DNA of 64,000 nucleotides from Acanthornis magna (taxonomy: Eukaryota; Chordata; Aves; Passeriformes; Acanthizidae): assembly GCA_036785705.1 (NCBI GenBank), contig JAWUZG010000015.1, positions 496,001 through 560,000 on the forward strand, read 5' to 3'. Of the stretch, positions 11,901 to 22,310 are shown piece after piece; position 1 is the stretch's first letter; every line of letters starts with the position of its first letter. The position numbers and the translations under genes were made by a program. The notes under the pieces are model-generated. The model was given only the letters and a program-made list of their open reading frames with translations, ran no database searches and was not told where the DNA came from.

Positions 11901-14900
11901 AGTCTGTGCTGGCCCCTGGGGCAGGAGTCCAGATCTGGGATGGAAAGCAAACCGAGAGATGGAATGAGTGACCCTTTTTCTGCCTTGTTTTGGCAGCATG
12001 AATGGGAATTGTATCTGGAGCAGCTGAGAAATCTGGAAAAGGAAAATGAAATACATGCACCCGATGTTCAGAAAAAGAAGGAAAGAAGCCAGCACTTGGA
12101 AGTGGAGAGGGAAGCCATGCCAGAACAGCTGGAGCATGGTGCTGCTGCTCTGAAGGAATGGAGAGGGAAAGCTCAAGTCCTGAGTGCTGCCCTAACTAAG
12201 AGTGAAATTTCCAAAGGGGCTCTGAAGAAGCACTTGGACATCCCAAAGGCAAAGGCATTTCTCAAGGTAGGCACTGGCATTGCTCTTCAGTCCACTGCAA
12301 CATCTCTCAATGATTCCAATGATGGTTTGCAGAAAGGGGTGGGAATGAAGGTATATCCCTGTCAGTCCAGGCCCTCTTAGGAAAAGCAGCTCAGGCTGCA
12401 ACCAGCAGCCATGTCTGTGTGCCTGGCTCCAGGCAGAGACAGAGACCATTGCCAGCCAAATTGATACGGGGCACGCCCTTAACAAGTGACACAGCTCTGG
12501 AGCTTGCTGTTCAAATCAGCTCCTGGCCCAAAGCTGGCCATGGGGAGCTGCTCCTGCCGTGCCCACGCAAGGGGAGGCACCACGTGGGGGGTTGGATTTG
12601 GCCTGGAAAGGAATGGAGCAGGTGAGCAGAGCGATGGACTAAACTGAGCAGAGTTTTGAACCGAGAGCTGAACAGCAGCTGCCCTGCTGGTGCTTCGAGG
12701 ATGCTTTCCGAGACAGAGATTTCTGAGAGACATCTTTTGCAGTATTTGAAATAAGGGAATCATCTCCTCTTTGAATACCCAGCAGGCTGATGGAGCAGAA
12801 GTGGAGCACATGTACTATCCCTCAGAGACCAGCCTGGGACTTAAGCCACCGGTTGCAGCACCAGAAAAGGAGAAGACAGTAAAGGCTGAATCAACCACTG
12901 AGCCCCGGAGAGCTGGCGAGCAGGTAAAGTGGGCTTTCGCTGCCTCTGCAAAGCCTCAGGCTCCTCTGCAACACGACACGTTTGCCCAGGCAGCGCTTTG
13001 GAGTCCTCTGCTTTTTTCCTTCCCTCTCCGTGTCCCTGCTGTGGGCACACCCTTTGGTTTTTCTCTCTCTTGTGGCAGCCCATGGCTTTCACCAAGGCAC
13101 CTTCACTCCGCTGCCTCCCTCCCTGGCCCCGTGTCTCCAGACACACACTGGCCTCTCTTGCACAGCCCCCAGCAAGAGCTTTTTGCCCCCAGTGTTGTCT
13201 GGTGCAATTCAGGGTCTCTGCACAGAGATGTCCTTGCCTGCATGTCCAGAGGTCCTTTTGCTCCGTGTTTGCTGACAGGTTTCTCTGACCTTTTCTCCCA
13301 TCCAATGTGCAGGTGCAACAAAAAGGGAGGAGTGCCAAGAAAATATTTGGGACATTTGACATCTCGGATGCCAAGAGATTGGATGTGCCCCAGTCTGCCC
13401 AGCACAGCAGGTTGACTTCTGGACAGGTGAGAACAGACTCTTCCTTGGTGGCAGGAACACAGCCCTTGGCAAAGCACATGTCCGTCAGAAAGCAGAGGAG
13501 CAGCTGTGAGCTGAGCTGTTCTGCCCAGGCCAGGAGAGCCCTGAGCGCTGCTCCCAGGGCTGGCATCTCCTCGGCTCCCGAGCAGACTGAGAGCTCTGTG
13601 CCGCAGCTGCTGTGGCTGTGCCCGCTGCAAAGCGAGAGGAGGTGGCAGCAGCTGCCTCTCTGCCAGCAGCTAGCCCTGCAACCACAAGGCTGTGGTGTCA
13701 GGAAAGAAGAGTTGGAGGAATTTCAAGGTCTCAGCAGTGCTTGAAGGCTCATTCTCCCACTGGGCTTTGTTGCCCACATTGTTCTCTGCTCCTGTGTGGA
13801 ATGCTGTGTAGTTTGGCAGAGGGAGAGTTTGCTCCCTGTTTGTGGGCTGGCTGTCGAGGAGCTTGCTGTTCAAAGCAGCTCCTGGCCCAAAGCTGGCCAT
13901 GGGGAGCTGCTCCTGCCGTGCCCACGCAAGGGGAGGCACCACGTGGGGGGGTTGGATTTGGCCTGGAAAGGAATGGAGTAGATGAGCAGAGCAATGGACT
14001 AAACTGAGCAGAGTTTAGGACTGAGAGCTGAACAGCAGCTGCCCTGCTGGTGCTTCGAGGATGCTTCCTGAGACAGAGATTTCCCAGGGACAGCTCTTGC
14101 GGTGTTTGAAATAAGGGACTCATCTCTCTGAATACTCAGCAGGCTGATGGAGCAGGTGTTGCTATCAGAGACAGTCATGGCACAAAAAAGTTCAACACAA
14201 CAGCTTCTTGGACTGAGGAAAGGAAGAAGTAACTCTTTATTTTCCAGAGCCTTTTTATACTATTTTCTGTCTTTCACGTCACACATCCTTTGGCTCTTAA
14301 TTCACCATCCCACAATATCATTGGCTACCTAAAGCCAGAACAACATTTTGGAACAACACCACCTTCATGAAGCCAGCTATCTCTGTTTATGAATTACTGT
14401 TTGTTTTGAACTGTAGAGCTACTGTGAGAATTGAGAACAACAAATTGGTCTCACAGTGAAGTAGCTCTTACAATTTACCGACAATTCCCACAGTGGCATC
14501 CTCTTCTCCAGGGACACACAACACCACCTTCGGCTTGGAGGCCCCAACTGCTTTCTGCTCCCAGCAGCCTCCACTGCTGCCGTGTGCTGCCCGGGGCTGC
14601 TGCTGCACCCTGAGGCCAAGGCTGGATCTGGTGTCTGCTGCCACCAATATTTTCCCCACTTCTCTGCCGGGTGCTGGCAGGAAATGTGGGAGGAGAAGCA
14701 GAAGCAGAGTCCTTTGGAGCTTCTCCAGCCCTCTGTTAGCAGTGTTGTCCCAGATGGAGTTGGTGCCTGTGCCGGGCACTGAGCAGTGTGGGCACACAGA
14801 CGTGGCTATGGCAGGCTGGGGAGGGCACTTCCACCGCAGCCAGTTCAGCCGGTGTTCAGAGCTGCACCCTCAAGGATGCCCATTGCCTCCCTTTCCCTGT

Positions 14901-17900
14901 TTTCACAACATTTGTCTCAGTTGGAATCCTTGCTTCTGCGCCTTCTCTTTTGGGCATGTTTTTTGTTTGAAGTCATTTCTCCTTTGTTGCTCTCCCTACT
15001 GCCCATTCTGCTGCCCCAGGAGCAGTCCTGTCCCTGAGGCTCTGTGCATCCATCTTCCAGATGCAGGCCCTGCAGGAGGCAGTGCTGGAGAAGGAGGCTG
15101 CCCAGGCAACTCAGGAGAAGCAGCTGCTGCAGGAGCTGGAGGAGTCCCGAGCAGGAGAGCGGCGCTTCAGGGACTCTGTGCACGTGCTGGAGGCTGAGGT
15201 GTCTGAGCTGCGTGTGAGGCTCCAGAGCTCTGAGGAAAGAGCAGAGGCCACGGCCACACAGCATAAGGCCTTGGAGCTGGAGCTGAGGAACACACAGGCT
15301 CAGAGGGACAATCTCAGAGCTCACAATCAGGAGCTGCTGAAGGCGTTGGAGGAAAGTGAACAAGGTACAGCTTCTCCTCTCCCACTCACTGCCCCATCCT
15401 GTCTCACCAGCAGGGATCTCTGATGCCACACAGAGGAAAAGGGCAGTGTCCAGAGATGGCAGAGGGGAAAAACAACCAGCAGGAGATTTATCCATCCACA
15501 TGCCAGAGAAAGATGCCAGCCACTGGTGGCTGGCAGTGCCATCTGGCTGTGCTACAGCTGATCCTGTGCACAGCTGGTGCCTTTCAGGTGCCATGTCAGT
15601 GCTAAGGAGCTGTAGCTGGATGCCTCAGCTCAATTCCCCCAAACTCCAGGCCCTGCCAGAGGCTCCAGGCTATTGGCCTCTCGGGAGCAGGGCTGCACAG
15701 GCATCCCCACTCCTTTCTCTGCCTTTGATTGCTCACTCTGCACAAGCCCAAGAGCAAACACACTTTCGTATTCCTCTGAACCTTGCCCCTTTCAGTCCTG
15801 CTTTTTTCTCTGCCTGGAAGTTTCCTTCATTTGTGTCAGTTTTTGGAAGTCCTTGTGGGCTTAGGGCCTCGCAAATACAGGCAGGCAGAGAAGACAGTGC
15901 TGTTGTCTCTGCAGGATGCACATCAGTTTGCCTTGGTTTTGCTTTTCCCCTTCTCTTTCTCCTTCCCTGGTGCAGATTGGAGGAGGGAAGAAGTCAAGGA
16001 CACCTCCCAAGAAATCGCCCTGAAGACAGAGGCCACTAAAATACAGGAAGAGGCTGTGACTCTTCGTCAGGAAGTGGCATCCGTCCTGAAGAAGTTGGAA
16101 AGCCTGGAGAAGGAAAGGAAGGATGTGCTGGTGAGAATGGCCAATGCCATGAAGGGCCATTTCTTAGCTATGTTTGGACCTTGTATGAATATTTCTAAGG
16201 AGCACCTTTTTCCAGTTTAACTTTTCCAATTGTATTCTTCTGAATAAGGAGGAAAACATGATGGTGTCCTGTCAAGCCCGGTTAGGGTTGAGGCTGCTGA
16301 TTTTCCTCCATGCTGGAGTTTTGTTCCCTAGAAGCTTTAGTTCTCAATGTCCACAGTTGTCTCTATGGACATTTCATGGTTTGGGCAATTCCTCGTGTCC
16401 AGACCCATGTTCCGATTTCTAAATATCTGGCCCTGGCACAAGGGGGGAGAAGACCAAGTTTGCTGTTAATAGAAAGGTGCTGGGCCTTGGCCATCTGAGA
16501 GCAGCCAGTGGGGAGAAAAGAGAGAAAAGCAAAGTGCAGATCCAGATAAGGACACGTCCCTGCAAGGGGAGAACTTGTCCTGAGTGCCAGCAGAGAATGA
16601 CAGACTGATCTGGCCATTGCTGCTTCAAGAGAGGACAGTGGGGCTCTTGGGGATGGAGCCATGGAAACTGCACACAGGAGAGGTCGAAAACCACTCCTGT
16701 TACCCCAAACCCAGGGAATGAAATGTTGGGTGTGTTTGCTCTTCCCTTTCTCCCTGATGGAGAGCACATCCTCACGGCACTGCCTAAATGCTGCTTAGGG
16801 AGGACTGAAATGCTGGCTGCAGTTCTGGCAGCTCCTCCTCAAAGGAGCACTCGAGTGGAGCTGCAAGAGGTCGGGGAAGAGCAGAAAGGAAGCTGGGATG
16901 GGCTGAGCGAGCTGGGAAAGACACAGCGTCAAGGGGGGGCCCAGCAAAGGTCTGCAGCATCCCGAGAGGCAGGGAGAGAGGGGCAGTCTGTGCCGGCCCC
17001 TGGGGCAGGAGTCCAGATCTGGGATGGAAAGCAAACTGAGAGATGGAATGAGTGACCCTTTTTCTGCCTTGTTTTGGCAGCATGAATGGGAATTGTATCT
17101 GGAGCAGCTGAGAAATCTGGAAAAGGAAAATGAAATACATGCACCCGATGTTCAGAAAAAGAAGGAAAGAAGCCAGCACTTGGAAGTGGAGAGGGAAGCC
17201 ATGCCAGAACAGCTGGAGCATGGTGCTGCTGCTCTGAAGGAATGGAGAGGGAAAGCTCAAGTCCTGAGTGCTGCCCTAACTAAGAGTGAAATTTCCAAAG
17301 GGGCTCTGAAGAAGCACTTGGACATCCCAAAGGCAAAGGCATTTCTCAAGGTAGGCACTGGCATTGCTCTTCAGTCCACTGCAACATCTCTCAATGATTC
17401 CAATGATGGTTTGCAGAAAGGGGTGGGAATGAAGGTATATCCCTGTCAGTCCAGGCCCTCTTAGGAAAAGCAGCTCAGGCTGCAACCAGCAGCCATGTCT
17501 GTGTGCCTGGCTCCAGGCAGAGACAGAGACCATTGCCAGCCAAATTGATACGGGGCACGCCCTTAACAAGTGACACAGCTCTGGAGCTTGCTGTTCAAAT
17601 CAGCTCCTGGCCCAAAGCTGGCCATGGGGAGCTGCTCCTGCCGTGCCCAGGCAAGGGGAGGCACCACGTGGGGGGTTGGATTTGGCCTGGAAAGGAATGG
17701 AGCAGGTGAGCAGAGCGATGGACTAAACTGAGCAGAGTTTTGAACCAAGAGCTGAACAGCAGCTGCCCTGCTGGTGCTTCGAGGATGCTTTCCGAGACAG
17801 AGATTTCTGAGAGACATCTTTTGCAGTATTTGAAATAAGGGAATCATCTCCTCTTTGAATACCCAGCAGGCTGATGGAGCAGAAGTGGAGCACATGTACT

Positions 17901-18535
17901 ATCCCTCAGAGACCAGCCTGGGACTTAAGCCACCGGTTGCAGCACCAGAAAAGGAGATGACAGTAAAGGCTGAATCAACCACTGAGCCCCGGAGAGCTGG
18001 CGAGCAGGTAAAGTGGGCTTTCGCTGCCTCTGCAAAGCCTCAGGCTCCTCTGCAACACGACACGTTTGCCCAGGCTGTCCTTTGGAGTCCTCTGCTTGTT
18101 TCCTTCCCTCTCCGTGTCCCTGCTGTGGGCACACCCTTTGGTTTTTCTCTCTCTTGTGGCAGCCCATGGCTTTCACCAAGGCACCTTCACTCCGCTGCCT
18201 CCCTCCCTGGCCCCGTGTCTCCAGACACACACTGGCCTCTCTTGCACAGCCCCCAGCAGGAGCTTTTTGCCCCCAGTGTTGTCTGGTGCAATTCAGGGGT
18301 CTCTGCGCAGAGATGTCCTTGCCTGCATGTCCAGAGGTCCTTTTGCTCCGTGTTTGCTGACAGGTTTCTCTGACCTTTTCTCTCATCTAATGTGCAGGTA
18401 CAACATGAAGGGAGGAGAATCAGAAGTTTTAGGGGAGTCTTCCATCAGGACTACTTTACGTTGCCTGTCTTCCATTCAACTTCTGGAAGTGAAGAGTCCT
18501 CGAGTTGCTCAGGGAAGCAGCAGCCCTCCTGCTGA
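1842..18535 (+). CDS. CEP250-like: CEP250 (C-NAP1)-like coiled-coil gene, multi-exon, with internal tandem duplication
   Basis: CEP250/C-NAP1 is a giant coiled-coil protein that links the proximal ends of centrioles, with rootletin, and is a NEK2 substrate. The assignment rests on exons at 4671-5159, whose protein contains the collinear CEP250 segments SLFAAQQ, TVTQAKEVIEGEV and AAQQ/AEQQ heptads, and on exon 6763-6897 (SETLLQTQAELSRACQQ), which match human CEP250 as I remember it. From 4117 to 13426 thirteen exons join in phase (2376 nt, 792 codons). All predicted protein is Glu/Gln/Leu-rich coiled coil. The family's long central coiled coil seems to be missing: the gene passes from a region like human residues ~850-1200 to one like ~2200. 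It may therefore be a shortened paralogue. The likely first ATG is at 1866. Two ends are possible: a stop at 18533-18535, or the decayed exon at 18870. The block 9407-13329 is repeated at 14494-18414, so a through-spliced mRNA would carry five homologous exons twice. Whether the locus is functional is not shown. Confidence 0.78.
3118..3372 (+). mobile_element. CR1 LINE fragment in intron
   Basis: Sense CR1 text: aggaagggtctggagcacag, then gggctcagcctggagaaaaa, ggctcagggggcacctt and aagggacaggacaagaggaa. It is truncated at both ends and lies in the intron before the exon at 4117. Confidence 0.7.
4117..5159 (+). CDS. CEP250-like: CEP250-like exons 4117-4310, 4671-4798, 4990-5159
   Basis: Three exons with consensus sites: cttccag/AG|gtaaag, cttgcag/AAG|gtgaga and tttgcag/CTG|gtaggg. 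Their lengths of 194, 128 and 170 nt keep the frame open through phases 2, 1 and 0. They carry the strongest CEP250 signature: CREKELLGREKAALEGRL, then RDSLESSLFAAQQ, then TVTQAKEVIEGEVKCLQREL, in the same order as in the human protein. No stops or frameshifts are seen. This is the part of the locus whose identity I am surest of. Confidence 0.85.
5460..5578. repeat. 17-bp tandem repeat, seven units, in intron
   Basis: agatg recurs at 5460, 5477, 5494, 5511, 5528, 5545 and 5562, exactly every 17 bp. The unit is agatgccaacgcagagc, with a second type in which ccaacgc becomes taaattc. The regular alternation of unit types suggests expansion of a two-unit block. Confidence 0.85.
5977..9393 (+). 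CDS. CEP250-like: CEP250-like exons 5977-6156, 6763-6897, 7174-7317, 7774-8054, 9234-9393
   Basis: Five exons of 180, 135, 144, 281 and 160 nt. All are flanked by AG/GT and join in frame (phases 0, 0, 0, 2, 0). The products are continuous heptad-rich helices: KVLFEMRQKVATLQAQQ, then SETLLQTQAELSRACQQ, then LQEARSEIQAEQKRHKEE, then GELTSQLAAS, and last LILSRKEKDLCLRALEEK. These align in order with human CEP250 just upstream of its long central coiled coil. The acceptor at 7773 (gacttgag) is a weak polypyrimidine site. The exon at 9234-9393 is the last one before the duplicated block and was not duplicated. Confidence 0.8.
9407..13329 (+). repeat. tandem segmental duplication, copy 1
   Basis: From tggcatcctcttctcc at 9407 this block is repeated at 14494, at an offset of 5087 that settles to 5084 after a 3-bp deletion in a CTG run in copy 2. 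Introns and exons are almost identical, with scattered single-base changes, so the event is recent. Homology ends inside the exon that starts at 13313. Confidence 0.92.
9977..13426 (+). CDS. CEP250-like: CEP250-like exons, copy 1: 9977-10280, 10892-11046, 11997-12266, 12783-12923, 13313-13426
   Basis: Five exons of 304, 155, 270, 141 and 114 nt with good splice sites, starting and ending in phase 0. The first encodes a classic coiled coil (EKQLLQELEESRAGERRF and onward). The third contains EQLEHGAAALKEWRGKAQ, which matches the C-terminal CEP250 segment before the Pro/Ser-rich tail. The fourth and fifth are less helical and rich in Ser, Pro and Lys, like the CEP250 tail. Because the block begins and ends in phase 0, its duplication is in-frame. 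Confidence 0.78.
13859..14156 (+). repeat. third, partial copy of intron plus exon start (homologous to 12500-12799)
   Basis: From gagcttgctgttcaaagcag to CAGGCTGATGGAGCAG this repeats 12500-12799 at an offset of about 1357-1359, and so also matches 17584-17883. It includes an acceptor and the first 16 nt of the exon that starts at 12783, then is cut off by an LTR. It is more diverged than the main duplication and is therefore probably older. Confidence 0.85.
14157..14492 (-). mobile_element. solo LTR, 336 bp, at the duplication junction
   Basis: It begins TGTTGCTATCAG and ends AATTCCCACA, giving TG...CA ends. A TATA-like tatactat/tataaaa and a poly(A)-type tttatt lie in minus orientation near the left end. 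A second copy of the same family and the same length is at 57302-57637. The flanks (agcagg and gtggcatc) show no target-site duplication. The left flank is the truncated exon copy and the right flank is the first base of duplication copy 2, so the element marks the breakpoint. Confidence 0.7.
14494..18414 (+). repeat. tandem segmental duplication, copy 2
   Basis: Copy of 9407-13329 at an offset of 5084. It ends where homology fails, inside the exon that starts at 18398. One extra G near 18297 shifts the offset by one base at the right end. Confidence 0.92.
15061..18535 (+). CDS. CEP250-like: CEP250-like exons, copy 2: 15061-15364, 15976-16130, 17081-17350, 17867-18007, 18398-18535
   Basis: The first four exons have the same lengths, splice sites and phases as copy 1, with a few replacements (Met to Val, Ala to Thr, Asp to Val, Glu to Lys, Lys to Met). 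The third exon is unchanged at the protein level. The fifth starts after tgtgcag like 13313 but diverges after about 20 nt into a new Ser-rich tail, ending at TGA 18533-18535. The four matching exons stay open, so selection or very recent duplication has kept the frame. The different last exon could be the true C-terminus of this shortened gene or the result of erosion. Confidence 0.7.
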
Positions 18536-18869
18536 GGCATAGCCTGCAGAGAGAGGGGTCAGTTGCCACAGTGTGTGCTTTGTAAATCTCTGTTGGGTTC
18601 CTAAGTCCTGTCAGAAGTTTCCCTCTTAGACCTGTGATGGCTGAGGGTTGTACTTGGGAAGGCTTTGCCAGCCATGAACTGGACTTGTGTCTCAGCTGAG
18701 CTCTGTTTGGGGTCATTGTGGGAGCCTGTTCCTTTCCCCTTCGCCAAGGGCAGAGTGTTGGTGAGGGCTGGACTTGGAGGCTGTGTCTGCCCCGACAGCC
18801 GCTACCGTGGGGCTGCAGATGCTCCTGCCAGCGTGGGCTTGTCTGAGCCAGCCCTTGTGTCTCTTTCAG

Positions 18870-19076
18870 GTGTCCCTGCTGCTGTCACAGCTTGCTCGAG
18901 ATGGACAGGACGACCTGAAGAGCTGTGCAGGAGCCACCCTCATTGAGTCACAAGGTGCAGACAGGACCTGCTTACTTCCTAAACTTCTCAGAGAGGAGCC
19001 ACGTTGCAGCTGGATGCAGTCAGCCTCAGCCTTCGTCAATAGCTCATGTTTCAGAAGTTGTATAGGTGTAATTTAA
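18870..19076 (+). pseudogene. decayed CEP250 C-terminal exon candidate
   Basis: After ctctttcag the frame reads VSLLLSQLARDGQDDLKS and runs to a stop at 19074-19076. It resembles the conserved CEP250 C-terminal helix (human ...VVLLQAQLTLERKQ... as I recall) but lacks its key spacing, and the exons that normally precede it are absent. It follows a stop at 18533, so it would be used only if exon 18398 were skipped or read differently. An AATAAA lies downstream at 19124. Confidence 0.4.
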
Positions 19077-19123
19077 CTTTTATAGAACTGTGTTCTGTAG
19101 GATGAAGGATATATTTATAGAAA

Positions 19124-19129
19124 AATAAA
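19124..19129 (+). terminator. poly(A) signal AATAAA downstream of the CEP250-like gene
   Basis: AATAAA in an AT-rich tract about 590 bp after the stop at 18535 and 48 bp after the stop at 19076. It is a plausible 3' end for either version of the last exon. Confidence 0.5.
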
Positions 19130-19484
19130 TAGTTTTTTAGGATCATTATTAAACTCAAAGATCTTTATCAGCATTATTTACTACCCAGTACAGAGAACTG
19201 TAACTTCTAGTATAGTGCATTATATTTGTAGCAACATTGAAGCACTTCTATTCAAGCCAGCAAAATCCATTCTTAATTCAAGATTGATGCTACTCCCCCA
19301 AACCAACGACCATGGACAACTATTGCTCTCACCCTCAAGGAGTGACCTTGAGGGGCATCCTCATGGCAGGGAGCAATCTGCAGAAGGGAGACATGTGACA
19401 TGAGCCATTTTGGTGAGGGCAGGAGAACCATGCCAGGTGTGGAGCTTTTTCATTTGTCCTTAGGAAACTGCAACCTGTTTTTTC

Positions 19485-20455
19485 TCAGAGTCACCGAATC
19501 TCAGGCTGGGTGAGGTTGGAGGCACCTCTGGCGGTCACCTTGCCCAGCCCCCTGCTCCATCAGGGCCACCCAGAGCTGGCTGCCCAGCATGTGTTCAGGT
19601 GGCTTTTGAGTCTCTCCAGGGATGGAGACTGCACCACCTCCCTGGGCACCTGCACCAGTGCTCGGCCACCCTCACAGTGCACAAGTGTCTCCTGAGCTCG
19701 GAGGGCCCCTCCCGTGTGCCAGTTTGTGCCCGTGGCCCCCGGGGCTGTCCCTGGGCACCGCTGAGCAGAGCCTGGCCCCGTCCCCTCTGCACCCTGCCCC
19801 CGGCTCTTTATCCACAGGGATGAGATGCCCTGAGCCTGCTGTGCTCCAGGTTGGGCAGTGCCAGCTCTCTCAGCCTCTCCTCACAGCAGAGATGCTCCAG
19901 TCCCTCCATCGCCTTCATGGCCCTGTGCCGGACTCTCTGCAGTCTGTCCCTGTCTCCTGCAGTGGGCAGCCCAGCTCTGGGCCCAGCACTCCAGGGCTGG
20001 CCTCACTGGTGTGCAGCAGATGGCAAGAAGGGTCCCTTCCCTCTGCCGCCTGGGACACAGCTCCCGGTGCAGCCCAGGACACTGTTCTCCATTGCTGCAG
20101 GAGCACAGTGCTGGCTCCTGGGCATCCTGGTCTCCAGCAGGACCTTGCCAGACTTTAGTTTTACATCTGGGTGGCCCCGGCAGATACTGCTGCCCGTGGC
20201 TGTTCCTCCCCAAGGACAGGACTCAGCACTTGTCGTTGAACTGTCACCCTCATTGAACTGCTGTCCCTCTGGAAGGCAGCACTTCTCTCTGCCATATCAG
20301 CCACTCCTCCCGGTTTTGGGAGAGGGCACACTTTGCCCCATCACCCAGTTTACTAACAAAGGTGTCAGAAAGGACTGCACTCAGCATTGTCCTCTGGGGT
20401 ACACCGCTAGACTTTGTGCTACTCATCACCACGCATCCAAGAAGGTAGATTTTGT
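19485..20455 (-). mobile_element. CR1 LINE, 3' portion, antisense
   Basis: Long run of antisense CR1 text: gctggctgcccagcatgtgt, gatggagactgcaccacctc, gggcaccgctgagcagagcc, agcctctcctcacagcagag, and the CR1 landmark ggggtacaccgctag near 20397. The element's 3' end is at the left. Open frames on both strands here are repeat-derived. Confidence 0.85.
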
Positions 20456-20884
20456 GCAGGGCGACTTTGCTTCTACGTACATATTCAGAAAGATTTGGCA
20501 GGATTTACAACAGGGATTTCTGTTCCATATTTTATGTGGGAAAAAGTGTCATGATCCATGCTCCCTCTCACTAGCAGCGGGTAAAGGAAGACTGGTCCTG
20601 TTGTTGGTGACAGTGGATGTCACCTGCATAGGAACCGTGCCAGGCTGATGCGACATACTGGGGCAAGGAGCACTGTGAGGGAGGTAAAAGCTGGTGTGTA
20701 TAGCTCATTTGAAAACTGTTCTTCAAACCATGAGAGCCCCTATTTTGTGGAGATCAGGAACAGCTCCTGGGCAAGGGCTGAAACTGGGATTCTGGGAGTT
20801 CCTTTCCCTCCCGAGTCAATTTTTCCATTAATGCTGACAGATTGAAGTTGAAACTTGCCCACTTGATAATTCACTCATCTTGTA

Positions 20885-21345
20885 ATAAACGGCAGGACAC
20901 CACTTATTCTGAATTAGGTTTTATTAACCTAAGCCAAAAACAACAACTCAGGAACATAGAAACACGATAATCCCGATCCCTGCACAGCAAACCAGAGGAA
21001 GCTGTGTGTGCACAACACAGGGTGCTCTGTCAGCAGCTCGAGGACATCAGGAGGATGTGGCACAAAGCACCACACAGTTCTTAAAGGCTAGGACTGGACA
21101 GGACTGGTGCGTTTTTCAATCCTCGACGAGATTGGCTCATCTAGGGGTTCTGTGGTTGGCTCGTTTCAAGGAGCATTCCTGTCCAATCATTTCGCCATTT
21201 CTCCATTTCATTGGTCAGTTGAGTCCACCAGTCTGTTCTCAAGTAGATGTCATCATGCTTTCGGCCAGCTTCTGGAACATTCTTACTGTAATCCCCTATA
21301 GTCAGTACCGCTATCTAGTGTTCTTTTAAACACATTGCACCCGGA
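20885..21345 (-). mobile_element. probable solo LTR, minus orientation
   Basis: On the minus strand there is an AATAAA (plus-strand ggttttattaacc near 20919) and upstream of it CCAAT-like (attggctc, attggtcag) and TATA-like elements. AT-rich sequence at 21345-21470 may be the adjoining retroviral tail. Exact ends are uncertain, and 20460-20880 to its left shows nothing I can name. Confidence 0.4.
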
Positions 21346-21784
21346 CATCATGCACACTGAACTAAATAACTTAAAATAACAATTAACCAATTAATAAAAC
21401 CCAGCCCCGATACAACTTAACAAAATGTCAATCAATATAATACAAAACTGACCTACAAAAGCAATCTCGTCCATAACAATCTTCCAATGACCTTCAATAG
21501 GAGGGAGGAATTCTTGATCCTGAAAACACTCAAGAACTGGCTAAGGATCAGAAGGTCAGGGGTTGAGGGCATAATTTAAAAAGAGATCACTTAGCAAGGT
21601 GAAAAGCAGAATCACAACCCTGGATGACAGGAGATCAGCTGAAGAGGGAACTCCTGACCAACCTCATCTCAGAAAAGAGGAATGTGGAAGAAAAAATTGT
21701 GGAAGAAGAATCAAGTTATCCAGCAGGAATGTACAGACATCCCTGTGGAAGCAGTAGGGAAGGGGGAGAAGAATTAGGGAGCTC

Positions 21785-22310
21785 TTGAGCCAGGCATACA
21801 CCAGGTCTAAGGAGCAGAGGAAGCTACGGGAGCTGTCTGCTGTCTTCAAACAAGCCTGGCCATTGAAGGTGGCTCCTGAGAGCCTGAAAGAGCATTCCAC
21901 CAGTCTTAAAGATGGGCACAAAGGAGGCTCTGAAGAACTACAGGCTAATCAGCTCCTTTGGAAGCCCTGGGAAGGTGATGGAGCAAATGCTCCTGGACAC
22001 CCTTTCGAGCAACTGAGTAGGAAAGGCACTGGGAACAGCCAGCATAGATTTACCACAGGGAAATCATGCCTGGCCAATCTGATTGACCCTGTGAATAACA
22101 GGAGACCAGGGATGCTGTTGCCTGACCTCGCAAAGCATTCAACAGCCACGCAGTCTCCTTACAGGTGGATTGGTGAGAAATGGACCGAGTGAATGGTGAA
22201 GTTAATGGAAAACTGCCCAAACAAGCGGGCTCAGTGCTGGTGGATCAGGTCTATGAAGTGGCCAGGCTGTGGTGACACCACTCACAGATCATCCCTGGAT
22301 CCAGTATTAC
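21785..22310 (+). mobile_element. CR1 LINE reverse-transcriptase fragment
   Basis: Sense text around ggaaggtgatggagcaaatg, cagccagcatagatttacca and gggaaatcatgcctggccaa corresponds to the CR1 ORF2 palm region, with stops and shifts. It is broken at about 22310, where an AT-rich insert of about 470 bp begins (TGTTGAGTAATG ... GTCTGTCACA, to 22781). That insert has TG...CA ends and may be another solo LTR. Confidence 0.6.

Noticed and set aside
12771..13415. 214-aa plus-strand frame running through 12924-13312
   Set aside because: Only 12783-12923 has exon character; the rest is intron with a consensus donor at 12924 and a second exon at 13313.
19622..20648. Frames of 178-265 aa on the plus strand
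   Set aside because: They run antisense through a CR1 element; the wording is repeat sequence, not a gene.
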